Source: Variovorax sp. J22G73 (lineage in GTDB: Bacteria > Pseudomonadota > Gammaproteobacteria > Burkholderiales > Burkholderiaceae_C). From it: DNA of 64,000 nucleotides. Shown one piece after another: positions 56,074 to 64,000 of the stretch (within the stretch, counting starts at the first letter, position 1; every line of letters starts with the position of its first letter). A program made the position numbers and the translations under genes. Where the stretch lies: the NCBI RefSeq assembly GCF_030317035.1, contig NZ_JASZYK010000006.1, positions 369,266 through 433,265 on the forward strand. The letters are read 5' to 3'. Below the pieces are notes generated by a model. The model worked only from the letters and a program-made list of their open reading frames with translations, made no database searches and was not told where the DNA came from.

Positions 56074-57708
56074 TCAGCCCGGGTTCGACAGGGTGTCGAT
56101 CAGGCGGTTCTCGCGCAGCGGCGAGCGGTCGAGCAGGTAGGGCTGCTCGGCCTGGGGCGCGGGCTGCGACTTGTCGAGCGCCGCACCGGCCAGGGTCTTG
56201 CTCGAGCTGGGCGCCGGGCACGCGCCCGCGCTGCGCAGGTTGAGCGCGGCGGCCAGGCGGGCCTCGGCGGGGTCGCCCAGCTGGTGGCCGAAGTCGTCGG
56301 CCACGGTGCAGTTGGCGTCGGGTGCGAAGCCGTCGCTGTAGTCGCCGTAGCCCTGCTGGTTGGCGCCCTTGAACTGGATCGCGAAGTAGGTGGTGCCGCA
56401 ATTGTCCTGCGGAATGAAGCCGTAGGGCTTGCCGCAGGTGGTACCGCCCACCAGGTTGACTGCCACGCCCACGCCGCGCAGGCTGTTGATGACCGACTCG
56501 CTGGCCGAGCAGGTGTCGGGGCCGGTGAGCACCGTCACGCGCGACAGGCCGAGCGTGGGCAGCGGCTGGCCGCTGTTGCTGGTGCCGAGAAAGGGCGTGA
56601 GGGTTTGCGCCGCCGTCTGGCGGAACGGGTTCTTGTCGTTATAGACCAGCTGCTCGAAGGTCTTGCCGGCAGTGACCGCGGGCGACGAGATCATGTACGC
56701 CAGCCGGCTCGCGATGGCGAGCTGGCCGCCGCCGTTGTAGCGCATGTCGAGCACCAGGTCCTTGATGGCGGCGCCCTTGAAGGTGTTCACCGCGCTGATG
56801 AGCAAGGGCTCCGAGGTCGTGATGTGGTCGTTGAACAGCAGGTAACCCACGTTGGCGCCGGCCGGGTCGATGACCTTCACGTTCTGCACCGGCGTGCTGG
56901 TGATCTTCTGCGCGGTGAGTTGCACGGTCGACTGCGTGCCGTTCATGTCGAAGGTGAAGCTGTGCGATTCGCCCAGGGCCTTCGGCGAAAGGGCGCCGTT
57001 GATCACGTTCACGTTGGCGGTGCCCGTGGCGCTGACGACGTTGACGCCGTCGATGGTGAGGATCTTCGCGCCGCGCTGGATGCCCGCGTTTGCGGCAGGC
57101 GAGTTCGGCTCGACCAGCGCGATACGGATGTCGCGCGGCGGCGAGCTGCGCACCGACGCCGTCTCCATGCCATAGCCGGCCGACACGCCGCCCAGGTTGA
57201 GCTGGCGGTACACCTCGGTGTCGTAGGTGAAGTGGAAGCGGTCCTTGGCGCGGCCGGAGCTGGTGGTGGCCGGCGTCTTCAGCACGTTGAACCAGGCCAC
57301 CGGGGTGGCGTAGTCGGCCGCCTTCAGGGTGGCGGGCACTTCGCTGTACCAGAGGTAGGTTTCGTCGATCCAGCCGCGCACCCAGCTCTTTTCGGTGTCG
57401 AGCGAGCCGGCGGTGTCGGGGTAGGCGCGGTTGGTGGCGGGGTTGATGCCGGTGCGCGGCGCGGCGCACTGTGCGGCCACGGTGGCCGACGCCACGATGC
57501 CGGAGCCGCCTGTGTTGTTGTCGCCCGCGGCGGGCGGCGGGGTCACGCCGGGGAGCAGGCCGATCGGCAAGCCGCCGCCGCCTCCTCCCCCACCGCCGCC
57601 CCCGCAGCCCGCCAGCAGGCAGGTCGCGGCGAGCGCGGCGAAAGCTGCGCCCGAGGCCCAGGCACCCGCACGCGGCAACCGCCGCGCGTCGTTCTTGCGA
57701 AAACCCAT
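56074..57708 (-). CDS. S41 family peptidase, predicted lipoprotein
   Basis: A 544-residue protein. The N-terminus has a signal helix and lipobox (ATCLLAGC, C35), followed by eleven consecutive Gly residues and a Pro-rich linker. A PDZ domain (ALVEPNSPAANAGIQRGAKILTIDGVNV, ~210-240) precedes the tail-specific protease core: VGYLLFNDHITT, DLVLDMRYNGGGQLAIASRLAYM and the nucleophile region VTVLTGPDTCSASESVINSLRG, where Ser of SASES is the likely catalytic Ser. It probably acts in the periplasm or at the cell surface. The ATG at 57708 has GGAGGA as a strong ribosome site. Confidence 0.9.
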   Translation of the reverse strand: MGFRKNDARRLPRAGAWASGAAFAALAATCLLAGCGGGGGGGGGGGLPIGLLPGVTPPPAAGDNNTGGSGIVASATVAAQCAAPRTGINPATNRAYPDTAGSLDTEKSWVRGWIDETYLWYSEVPATLKAADYATPVAWFNVLKTPATTSSGRAKDRFHFTYDTEVYRQLNLGGVSAGYGMETASVRSSPPRDIRIALVEPNSPAANAGIQRGAKILTIDGVNVVSATGTANVNVINGALSPKALGESHSFTFDMNGTQSTVQLTAQKITSTPVQNVKVIDPAGANVGYLLFNDHITTSEPLLISAVNTFKGAAIKDLVLDMRYNGGGQLAIASRLAYMISSPAVTAGKTFEQLVYNDKNPFRQTAAQTLTPFLGTSNSGQPLPTLGLSRVTVLTGPDTCSASESVINSLRGVGVAVNLVGGTTCGKPYGFIPQDNCGTTYFAIQFKGANQQGYGDYSDGFAPDANCTVADDFGHQLGDPAEARLAAALNLRSAGACPAPSSSKTLAGAALDKSQPAPQAEQPYLLDRSPLRENRLIDTLSNPG

Positions 57709-57830
57709 GTGCTCCTCCTGATGTCCACGGTGGCGGACGGATGTTTCGCAGCGTGCAACGGCCTTGCCCGCGCTGCGCTCCCCCGGGCATCCCGCCCGGC
57801 GCTGTGCTCTTCTTCTCTTGTGCTCTGCGG

Positions 57831-60155
57831 CTACTGCACGAAGCCCATGCCGCGCGACTCGCGCACTTCGGGCTTGATGCGGTGCTCGGCCTCGAGCTGG
57901 TCCATGAACTCGGCGGCCGAGAACTCGGTGGCCAGGATATCGGTCTGCCGCTTCACGGCCGCGAAATCCCCCGGGCACAGCTGGGTCAGCTGCGCGAGCC
58001 GGGTGCGCAGCGCGCCGGCCATCAGCGCCGCGTCGCCGGCCAGCGCCTCGGTGACGAACATGTGCTCGCGCTGCGCCGCGGTGAGCGGCATGAACTTGAT
58101 CTTGAAGGTGAAGCGCCGAAGCGCCGCCTGGTCGAGCCGGTCGAGCAGGTTGGTGGTGCACACGAAGATGCCGTTGAAGCGCTCCATGCCCTGCAGCATC
58201 TCGTTGACCTCGGTGACCTCGTAGGTGCGCTGCGCGCCGCGCCGGTCCTGCAGGAAGCTGTCGGCCTCGTCGAGCAGCAGCACCGCCTTCTCGTTCTCGG
58301 CCTCGCGGAACATGGCGGCCATGTTCTGCTCGGTCTCGCCCACGTACTTGCTCATGAGGTCGCTGGCCTGCTTGACGATGAGCGGCCGGCCGATGGCCTT
58401 GGCGATGTGCTCGGCCAGCGCGGTCTTGCCGGTGCCGGGCGCGCCGTAGAAGCACAGCGTGCCGTGGCCGCGCGCCTTCAGCGCCTCCACGATGCGCGGG
58501 AGCTCGAAGCGGGTCTCCACGTTGAGCATGTCGAGGTCGTAGGTGGTCACGCTGCGGCGCTCGCCGCGGCCGGTGTCCAGCGTGCCCAGCGCCAGGTCGG
58601 CGTTACGCAGCTGGCGCTCGATGAGGGCCTCGACCGAAGCATCGTCGGTGCGCGCCAGTCCGGCGAAGCGCACCGCGGTGCGGATCTGCGCGGGCGTGAG
58701 GCCCTTGCGCTCGGCCAGCTTGGCGGTGAAGGCCTCGGACACGACCACGCCTTCGAGCGTCTTCTTCACGAGCTGCTCGCGCGCGCCGGGGGGCGGCGAC
58801 TTCAGCTCCAGGTGGTACGCAAAGCGGCGGCGGAAAGCAGGGTCGATCTGCTCGATGCGGTTGGTGACCCACAGCGTGGGCACGGGGTTGGCCTCGAGGA
58901 TCTGGTTGACCCAGGCCTTGCCGCTCACGCTGCCGCTGGTGGGCGCGGGAATCTGCTCGGCGCGCGCCATGAACTGCGCGGCCTCGGTGCTGATAGGGGG
59001 GAACACGTCCTCGACCTCGTCGAACAGCAACGCGGCCTGCGCGCTGCCCTTGAGGAACACCTGCGCGATCTGCAGCGAGCGGTAGCGGTCGCGCCCGCTC
59101 AGCGAATTGCCGTCGCGGTCGGCGTACTCGACCTCGAAGAGTTCCAGCCCCGCGGCCTGCGCCACGACCTTCGCGAGCTCGGTCTTGCCGGTGCCCGGCG
59201 GGCCGTACAGCAGCACGTTGACTCCCGGCTCCTTGCGCGCGACCGCCGCGCGCAGCAAGGTGACGAGCATCTGCGCGTCTTCCTGCACGAACGAGAAGTC
59301 GTGCGGCGTGAGCGCGCTCTTGGCCGAGGGCCGCGTGAACACGGCCATCAGCTCGTTGTGGTCGCGGTACTCGCGCATGAGCACCGGCGGCAGCTTCTCG
59401 CTGACCTTCATGAGGTCGGCAAGGTCGGTGATGTTGTGCTCGGAGATGAGATTCTCGACCAGGCCGATGCGCTCCAGCCGCGAGCCCGCGCGCAGCGCCT
59501 CGCCCACTTCGCTCGCGTTCACGCCGGCGATGTCGGCGATGGCCGCGTAGGCCTCGGGGGCGTTGTTGACCTTGAACTCGACCAGCAGCGAACGCAGGTC
59601 GCGCTGGTAGCGCGCGAGCGTGCCGTACAGGAGCAGCGCGCGCTCGGCCTTGTTCAGTTGCAGCAGGCCGGCGAGCGCCTCGATGTTCTTCTCGACCAGC
59701 GTCGACTGCTTGCGCAATGCATGCGTGAGCCAGTCGCGCGTGACGGCCAGCACCGAGAGCAGATCCTTCGGCTGGTCCTTGGCGTATTCGTCGAGGTAGA
59801 AGAAGAGCGTGCCCTCCTCATACGGGCCGCGCCACACGCCGTGGCGCTCCAGCAGCGTGCGGCCGTCGAAGTTCTCGACGCCCTTCCACGCTTCGTTGCC
59901 GGCGCACCGCCGGCCGAGGAATTCGCGCAGCCGCTGCAGCACTGCCGCGGGCCACACCAGGTGCCGGCCGGTGAGAGAGAGCAGGCCGTTGATGTCGCGC
60001 CGCACATTGAAGCGCGGCCCCTGCTTGGCCGCGAGCGTGAGCACGAAGTGCGAGCACATGAGCTCCAGCACCGGTGCTTCCTTGAGGCCGGGCGACGGCA
60101 ATGCCTGCCCGCGTACCGCAGCAGCCACCACATCGACACCCGCACGCTTGGCCAT
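57831..60155 (-). CDS. Double-AAA ATPase of unknown function
   Basis: A 774-residue cytoplasmic protein. Residues 1-~300 are an alpha-helical region without a recognised domain. AAA module 1: Walker A YGPPGTGKTELAK (~316-328), Walker B ALLFDEVEDVF, and sensor-like LWVTNRIEQIDPAFRRRF. AAA module 2: Walker A YGAPGTGKTALAE (~568-580), Walker B VLLLDEADSFL, and CTTNLLDRLDQAALRRF with arginine-finger-like residues. Layout resembles CDC48/FtsH-like remodelling ATPases, but no protease or N-domain of those families is seen. It is on the same strand as the S41 gene, 123 bp apart. The start at 60155 follows GGAGG and an MAKRAG N-terminus. Confidence 0.85.
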   Translation of the reverse strand: MAKRAGVDVVAAAVRGQALPSPGLKEAPVLELMCSHFVLTLAAKQGPRFNVRRDINGLLSLTGRHLVWPAAVLQRLREFLGRRCAGNEAWKGVENFDGRTLLERHGVWRGPYEEGTLFFYLDEYAKDQPKDLLSVLAVTRDWLTHALRKQSTLVEKNIEALAGLLQLNKAERALLLYGTLARYQRDLRSLLVEFKVNNAPEAYAAIADIAGVNASEVGEALRAGSRLERIGLVENLISEHNITDLADLMKVSEKLPPVLMREYRDHNELMAVFTRPSAKSALTPHDFSFVQEDAQMLVTLLRAAVARKEPGVNVLLYGPPGTGKTELAKVVAQAAGLELFEVEYADRDGNSLSGRDRYRSLQIAQVFLKGSAQAALLFDEVEDVFPPISTEAAQFMARAEQIPAPTSGSVSGKAWVNQILEANPVPTLWVTNRIEQIDPAFRRRFAYHLELKSPPPGAREQLVKKTLEGVVVSEAFTAKLAERKGLTPAQIRTAVRFAGLARTDDASVEALIERQLRNADLALGTLDTGRGERRSVTTYDLDMLNVETRFELPRIVEALKARGHGTLCFYGAPGTGKTALAEHIAKAIGRPLIVKQASDLMSKYVGETEQNMAAMFREAENEKAVLLLDEADSFLQDRRGAQRTYEVTEVNEMLQGMERFNGIFVCTTNLLDRLDQAALRRFTFKIKFMPLTAAQREHMFVTEALAGDAALMAGALRTRLAQLTQLCPGDFAAVKRQTDILATEFSAAEFMDQLEAEHRIKPEVRESRGMGFVQ

Positions 60156-60270
60156 CAGGCAACCTCCAACGAGGAAAATCTCGGAGAGACCATAACGCAG
60201 ACTTTTGGCTTCGGGAAGACTCGCAAACGGTAAAAACCCTGATGGTGCGATTCCAGCCACAATGCGCGCC

Positions 60271-61470
60271 ATGGTCGGAATCGATGAAATACAGCGCGCC
60301 GCGGCGCGCCTGCAAGGTCAGGTGCTCAACACGCCGTGCGTGGAATCGCGCACCCTGTCGGAGATCGTCGGAGCCCAGGTGTTCCTGAAATTCGAGAACC
60401 TGCAGTTCACATCCTCGTTCAAGGAACGGGGTGCGTGCAACAAGCTGGTCGATCTTTCCGAGAACGGTACACGCGGAGTGATCGCCATGTCTGCGGGCAA
60501 CCATGCCCAGGGTGTGGCCTATCACGCGCAACGCCTCGGCCTGCGCGCGCTGATCGTCATGCCGCGCTTCACGCCCGGCGTGAAGATCGAACGCACGAGG
60601 GGCTTCGGCGCCGAGGTGGTGCTGCACGGCGACTCGCTCGATGCCGCACGCGCGCACGCCCTGGAGCTTGCGCAGCGCGAGGGCCTGACCTTCGTGCACC
60701 CCTACGACGACGAAGCCATCATCGCGGGCCAGGGCACGGTGGCGCTGGAAATGCTCGACGCGGTGCCCGACCTCGACACGCTGGTGGTGGCGGTCGGCGG
60801 CGGCGGGCTCATCGCGGGCATGGCGGTGGCGGCGCGCGAGCGCAGGCCCGACATCGAGATCGTCGGCGTGCAGACCACGCGCTTCCCGGCCATGGTGAAC
60901 GCTGTGAAGGGCACGCACCACGTGCAGGGCAAGAGCACGATCGCCGAAGGCATCGCGGTCGGAACGCCCGGCGTGCTGACGCAGGCCATCATCGCGAGCA
61001 AGGTCGACGACCTGCTGCTGGTGGACGAAGGCGACATCGAGCAAGGCGTGCTGATGCTGCTCGAAATCGAGAAGACGCTGGTCGAGGGCGCCGGCGCGGC
61101 CGGGCTCGCGGCGCTGATACGGCACCCGGAGCGCTTCAAGGGCAAGCGCGTGGGGCTGGTGCTGTCGGGCGGCAACATCGATCCGCTGCTGCTCGCGGCC
61201 ATCATCGAGCGCGGCATGGTGCGCGCCGGCCGGCTGGCCCGCGTGCGCGTGAGCGCGCGCGACGTGCCGGGCTCGCTGGCCCAGATCACCGCGACCGTGG
61301 CCGAAGCGGGCGCTAACGTCGACGAGGTGCACCACCAGCGCGCCTTCACCATGCTGGCGGCGCAGAACGTCGACATCGAGCTGGTGCTGCAGACCCGCGG
61401 ACGGGCGCACCTGGCCAGCGTGCTGGTCGCACTGAAGGATGCGGGCTTCGAGGCGGAAGAGCAGCACTGA
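60271..61470 (+). CDS. Threonine ammonia-lyase (with C-terminal ACT domain)
   Basis: A 399-residue PLP enzyme that deaminates threonine (and serine) to 2-oxobutyrate. The PLP lysine is in TSSFKERGACNKL (~50), the phosphate-binding loop in AVGGGGLIAGMAVA (~180), and an ACT regulatory domain begins at VRVSARDVPGSLAQITATV (~328). The length fits the single-ACT catabolic or short biosynthetic form rather than the ~510-residue IlvA with two ACT domains. It is divergent from the AAA ATPase gene (115-bp gap). An in-frame ATG at 60262 gives three extra residues. Confidence 0.92.
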   Translation: MVGIDEIQRAAARLQGQVLNTPCVESRTLSEIVGAQVFLKFENLQFTSSFKERGACNKLVDLSENGTRGVIAMSAGNHAQGVAYHAQRLGLRALIVMPRFTPGVKIERTRGFGAEVVLHGDSLDAARAHALELAQREGLTFVHPYDDEAIIAGQGTVALEMLDAVPDLDTLVVAVGGGGLIAGMAVAARERRPDIEIVGVQTTRFPAMVNAVKGTHHVQGKSTIAEGIAVGTPGVLTQAIIASKVDDLLLVDEGDIEQGVLMLLEIEKTLVEGAGAAGLAALIRHPERFKGKRVGLVLSGGNIDPLLLAAIIERGMVRAGRLARVRVSARDVPGSLAQITATVAEAGANVDEVHHQRAFTMLAAQNVDIELVLQTRGRAHLASVLVALKDAGFEAEEQH

Positions 61471-61513
61471 GCTGCGAACACCGGCATGCGTGGGTAGTGG
61501 GCTAACCCGATCG

Positions 61514-61530
61514 GGGGGCTCGCAACCCCC
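61514..61530. other. Hairpin after the threonine ammonia-lyase gene
   Basis: GGGGG (61514-61518) and CCCCC (61526-61530) close a CTCGCAA loop. There is no T tract, so it may be a mRNA end-protecting stem or a 5' structure for the small gene that starts 72 bp downstream. Confidence 0.45.
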
Positions 61531-61602
61531 TAGACCGGTCGGAGGCTACCCGCCGGTAAAATGGCCCGAGTCTGTCAATTTGTGTATTCGAGGTACTTCC
61601 CG

Positions 61603-61755
61603 ATGTCCAACCCCACACCCGTCGAACCGAGCCACGGCGCTGCCGTCGAAAAAGACGCCGTCGAGTCGGTCGTTCACCTGATGCCCATCGTGCTGCCCCT
61701 GGCGGGCGGCGTGCTGATGCTGCTGCTGGCATCCATCGCGGTCTACATGGCCTGA
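61603..61755 (+). CDS. Small single-pass membrane protein (50 residues), unknown function
   Basis: The peptide MSNPTPVEPSHGAAVEKDAV is followed by a single hydrophobic helix (HLMPIVLPLAGGVLMLLLASIAVYM, ~25-49). GAGG lies 13 bases before the ATG at 61603; an upstream in-frame ATG at 61561 would add 14 residues without improving it. It sits between threonine ammonia-lyase and pckG and is independent of both. It lacks any motif I recognise; N-out with C-terminal end at the membrane would be a guess. Confidence 0.65.
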   Translation: MSNPTPVEPSHGAAVEKDAVESVVHLMPIVLPLAGGVLMLLLASIAVYMA

Positions 61756-61909
61756 CGCTGACAGGCATTGGCGATCTTGTCCGCGGGCAGTGCAGCCCGC
61801 GTTGACGCAGTCTCCCCAAGGCGAAACGTTTTCTCAAACGGACCTCCATGCCGCCGCAGGCATGGCGCCCCGTTCGGAAAGACGATTTTTCAACTTAGGA
61901 GATTTTCCG

Positions 61910-63781
61910 ATGAACGCACCCACGATGCAGGGCCTCACCATTCAGGCGCCCTCATACGTCAAGAACGCGAAACTGATCGCCTGGGTGGCCGACATGGCCG
62001 CACTGTGCAAGCCCGAAGCCATTCACTGGTGCGACGGCAGCAAGGAAGAATACGACCGCCTCTGCCAGCAGCTGGTGGACGCCGGAACGTTCAAGAAGCT
62101 CAACCCGGCCAAGCGCCCCAATTCGTTCCTGGCGGTGTCCGATCCGACCGACGTGGCACGCGTTGAAGACCGAACCTTCATCTGCTCGCAGCAGAAGGAA
62201 AACGCGGGCCCAACCAACAACTGGATGGCACCGGCCGAAATGCGCGCCACGCTGCAGCCGCTGTTCGACGGCTGCATGAAGGGCCGCACCATGTATGTCG
62301 TGCCGTTCAGCATGGGCCCGCTGGGCTCGCCCATCGCGCACATCGGCATCGAGCTGTCGGACTCGCCCTATGTGGCGGTCAACATGCGCATCATGACGCG
62401 CATGGGCAAGGCCGTGTACGAGGTGCTGGGCGCCGACGGCGACTTCGTGCCCTGCGTGCATACCGTGGGCGCGCCGCTGGAAGCCGGGCAGAAGGACGTG
62501 TCCTGGCCCTGCAACAAGACCAAGTACATCGTTCACTACCCCGAGACGCGCGAGATCTGGAGCTACGGTTCGGGCTACGGCGGCAACGCGCTGCTGGGCA
62601 AGAAGTGCTTCGCGCTGCGCATCGCCTCGAACATGGGCCGCGACGAAGGCTGGCTGGCCGAGCACATGCTCATCCTGGGCGTGACGAATCCCGAAGGCAA
62701 GAAATACCACGTGGCTGCGGCGTTCCCGAGCGCCTGCGGCAAGACCAACTTCTCGATGCTGGTGCCGCCGGCAGGCTTCGAGGGCTGGAAGGTAACGACC
62801 ATCGGCGACGACATCGCCTGGATCAAGCCGCAAGCCGATGGCTCGCTGCGCGCGATCAACCCCGAGGCCGGCTACTTCGGCGTGGCCCCGGGCACCAACA
62901 TGCTGACCAACCCGAACTGCATGCGCAGCCTGGACGACGGCGTGATCTTCACCAACGTCGCGCTGACGGACGACGGCGACGTGTGGTGGGAAGGCATGGA
63001 GCAAGACGCACCGGGCAAGGCGCTGCCGGCGCACCTGATCGACTGGCAAGGCAAGGACTGGACGCCGCAGATCGCCAAGGAAACCGGCGCGAAGGCCGCG
63101 CACCCGAACGCACGCTTTACCGTGGCCGCGACCAACAACCCGGCGCTCGACGAGGCCTGGGACGATCCGAAGGGCGTGTCGATCGACGCCTTCATCTTCG
63201 GGGGCCGCCGCTCGACGACCGTGCCGCTGGTGACCGAAGCACGCAACTGGGTCGAAGGCGTCTACATGGCGGCGACCATGGGTTCGGAGACCACCGCAGC
63301 AGCGGCCGGCCAACAAGGCGTGGTGCGCCGCGACCCGTTCGCCATGCTGCCGTTCATGGGCTACAACATGAGCGACTACTTCCAGCACTGGCTCGACCTG
63401 GGCAAGAAGCTCGAGGCATCGGGTGCCAAGCTGCCGAAGATCTACACGACCAACTGGTTCCGCAAAGGCGCCGACGGCAAGTTCGTCTGGCCTGGTTATG
63501 GCGAGAACATGCGTGTGCTGAAGTGGATGATCGACCGCGTCGAAGGCAACCAGACGGAAGGAATCGAGCACATTACCGGCGTGAGCCCGCGTTATGAGGA
63601 CCTGAATTGGACGGGTCTGAATTTTAGCGCGGAACAATTCGCGACGGTGACCAGCATCGACAAGGCGGCATGGGAAGCCGAGTTGAAGCTGCATGAAGAG
63701 CTGTTCAAGCAGCTGGAACATCACCTACCGAAGGAATTGCCGGAGACGAAGGCTGCGATTGAGCAGCGCCTAGCGGCCTGA
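61910..63781 (+). CDS. pckG: Phosphoenolpyruvate carboxykinase (GTP)
   Basis: A 623-residue GTP-type PEPCK converting oxaloacetate and GTP to PEP, the entry to gluconeogenesis. Landmarks: VPFSMGPLGSPIAHIGIELSDSPYV, the P-loop FPSACGKTNFSML (~283-294), the metal-site TTIGDDIAWIKP, NPEAGYFGVAPGTN, and FIFGGRRSTTVPLVTEARNW. Length is standard for the family. TAGGAG precedes the ATG at 61910. In an organism that lives on amino acids and aromatic acids, as this window suggests, it is a central gluconeogenic enzyme. A strong terminator follows. Confidence 0.97.
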   Translation: MNAPTMQGLTIQAPSYVKNAKLIAWVADMAALCKPEAIHWCDGSKEEYDRLCQQLVDAGTFKKLNPAKRPNSFLAVSDPTDVARVEDRTFICSQQKENAGPTNNWMAPAEMRATLQPLFDGCMKGRTMYVVPFSMGPLGSPIAHIGIELSDSPYVAVNMRIMTRMGKAVYEVLGADGDFVPCVHTVGAPLEAGQKDVSWPCNKTKYIVHYPETREIWSYGSGYGGNALLGKKCFALRIASNMGRDEGWLAEHMLILGVTNPEGKKYHVAAAFPSACGKTNFSMLVPPAGFEGWKVTTIGDDIAWIKPQADGSLRAINPEAGYFGVAPGTNMLTNPNCMRSLDDGVIFTNVALTDDGDVWWEGMEQDAPGKALPAHLIDWQGKDWTPQIAKETGAKAAHPNARFTVAATNNPALDEAWDDPKGVSIDAFIFGGRRSTTVPLVTEARNWVEGVYMAATMGSETTAAAAGQQGVVRRDPFAMLPFMGYNMSDYFQHWLDLGKKLEASGAKLPKIYTTNWFRKGADGKFVWPGYGENMRVLKWMIDRVEGNQTEGIEHITGVSPRYEDLNWTGLNFSAEQFATVTSIDKAAWEAELKLHEELFKQLEHHLPKELPETKAAIEQRLAA

Positions 63782-63802
63782 TATTCAGCTGTTCTAAATA
63801 GC

Positions 63803-63836
63803 AAAAAGCCCGGAGGTTGATCCTTCCGGGCTTTTT
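63803..63836 (+). terminator. Intrinsic terminator of pckG
   Basis: AAAAAGCCCGGAGG, a TTGATC loop and CTTCCGGGCTTTTTT form a GC stem of about 11 bp flanked by A and T runs, 22 bp after the pckG stop codon. The A run on the left makes it potentially bidirectional. Confidence 0.92.
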
Positions 63837-63900
63837 TATTGCCTGAGTGCTTTGCGAGTTCGATTGCGAATTTGCTTTAGTTATCTGTTGCGCAAAGCAA

Positions 63901-63930
63901 AAAACCCCAGTCAATTCTGACTGGGGTTTT
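63901..63930 (-). terminator. Intrinsic terminator of the rRNA operon
   Basis: AAAACCCCAGTCA and TGACTGGGGTTTT form a perfect 13-bp stem with an ATTC loop. On the minus strand it lies 11 bp past the 5S rRNA end and finishes in a T run, fitting termination of a rrn operon transcribed from the right. It is symmetrical enough to stop read-through from pckG too. Confidence 0.92.
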
Positions 63931-63941
63931 CTGGGCTGTAA

Positions 63942-64000
63942 GAGCCTGACGATGACCTACTTTCACACGGGAACCCGCACTATCATCGGCGCTGAGTCGT
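63942..64000 (-). rRNA. rrf: 5S ribosomal RNA, 3' end (partial)
   Basis: The reverse complement reads ACGACTCAGCGCCGATGATAG, then GTGCGGGTTCCCGTGTG and AAAGTAGGTCATCGTCAGGCTC, which is the conserved 3' half of proteobacterial 5S rRNA including the helix IV/V region. The 5' part lies outside the window. The rrn operon therefore runs leftward and converges on pckG. Confidence 0.93.

Noticed and set aside
57471..60233. 920-codon plus-strand open frame opposite the double-AAA ATPase
   Set aside because: Antisense shadow; the minus strand has both Walker motif sets.

Overview
The window is a high-GC, densely packed bacterial chromosome segment. Its gene content is typical of the Comamonadaceae (Betaproteobacteria): methionine synthase split into two genes, GTP-type PEP carboxykinase, PACE and GtrA proteins, LIV-type ABC transporters with fused permeases, and a 5S rRNA end at the right edge. 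Variovorax or a close relative is the most likely source. This placement rests on gene content and style, not on a database search.

Layout: (1) 1-5332, minus strand: one end of a type VI secretion operon in the order tssA-tssB-tssC-hcp-tagJ(impE)-tssE, with tssE leaving the window. (2) 5483-25140: a pyridine-catabolism island. Minus-strand genes encode a 6-hydroxynicotinate-reductase-like flavo/iron-sulfur protein, an UPF0280 protein, two tandem AA_synth-family proteins, a LIV-type transporter with two binding proteins, a Tat-exported nicotinamidase, a two-gene nicotinate-dehydrogenase-like molybdoenzyme (2Fe-2S subunit plus a molybdopterin/tri-haem fusion) and a fumarylacetoacetase-family hydrolase. 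Divergent plus-strand genes encode a ferredoxin-NADP reductase, a TetR regulator and an enamidase-like amidohydrolase. Together they can be read as nicotinamide -> nicotinate -> 6-hydroxynicotinate -> tetrahydro-6-oxonicotinate -> 2-formylglutarate. This is the reductive route known from the anaerobe Eubacterium barkeri, here combined with a respiratory-chain-linked hydroxylase. (3) 25219-28516: a three-gene polyprenyl-glycosyl transfer operon containing a hexanucleotide microsatellite. (4) 28569-37022: methionine synthase split into C- and N-terminal genes on the same strand, separated by a secreted lipase and its foldase, a PACE efflux gene with a divergent LysR regulator, and an SH3 protein. 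(5) 37163-39049: a leucine-rich-repeat/DUF1963 protein. (6) 39133-52384, all minus strand: a complete histidine-utilisation cluster (hutG, F, I, D, U, H, C) with two ABC transport modules, an IclR regulator and three matching HutC-type operators. (7) 52688-60155: recQ, a nucleoside-hydrolase lipoprotein with a PurR/LacI-like operator, an S41 protease lipoprotein and a double-AAA ATPase. (8) 60271-64000: threonine ammonia-lyase, a 50-residue membrane protein, pckG, two terminators and the 3' end of 5S rRNA (minus strand), so an rrn operon converges on pckG.

The most interesting part is the 5.4-25.1 kb island. The upper pathway is readable enzyme by enzyme, but none of the E. barkeri genes that act after 2-formylglutarate is present. 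Instead there are conserved proteins of unknown function (two AA_synth, UPF0280, FAH family), which are candidates for undescribed steps or cofactor maturation. Smaller observations include tandem repeats just downstream of three minus-strand gene ends, a lipase foldase without the family's signature motif, and an amino-acid ABC module without an ATPase.
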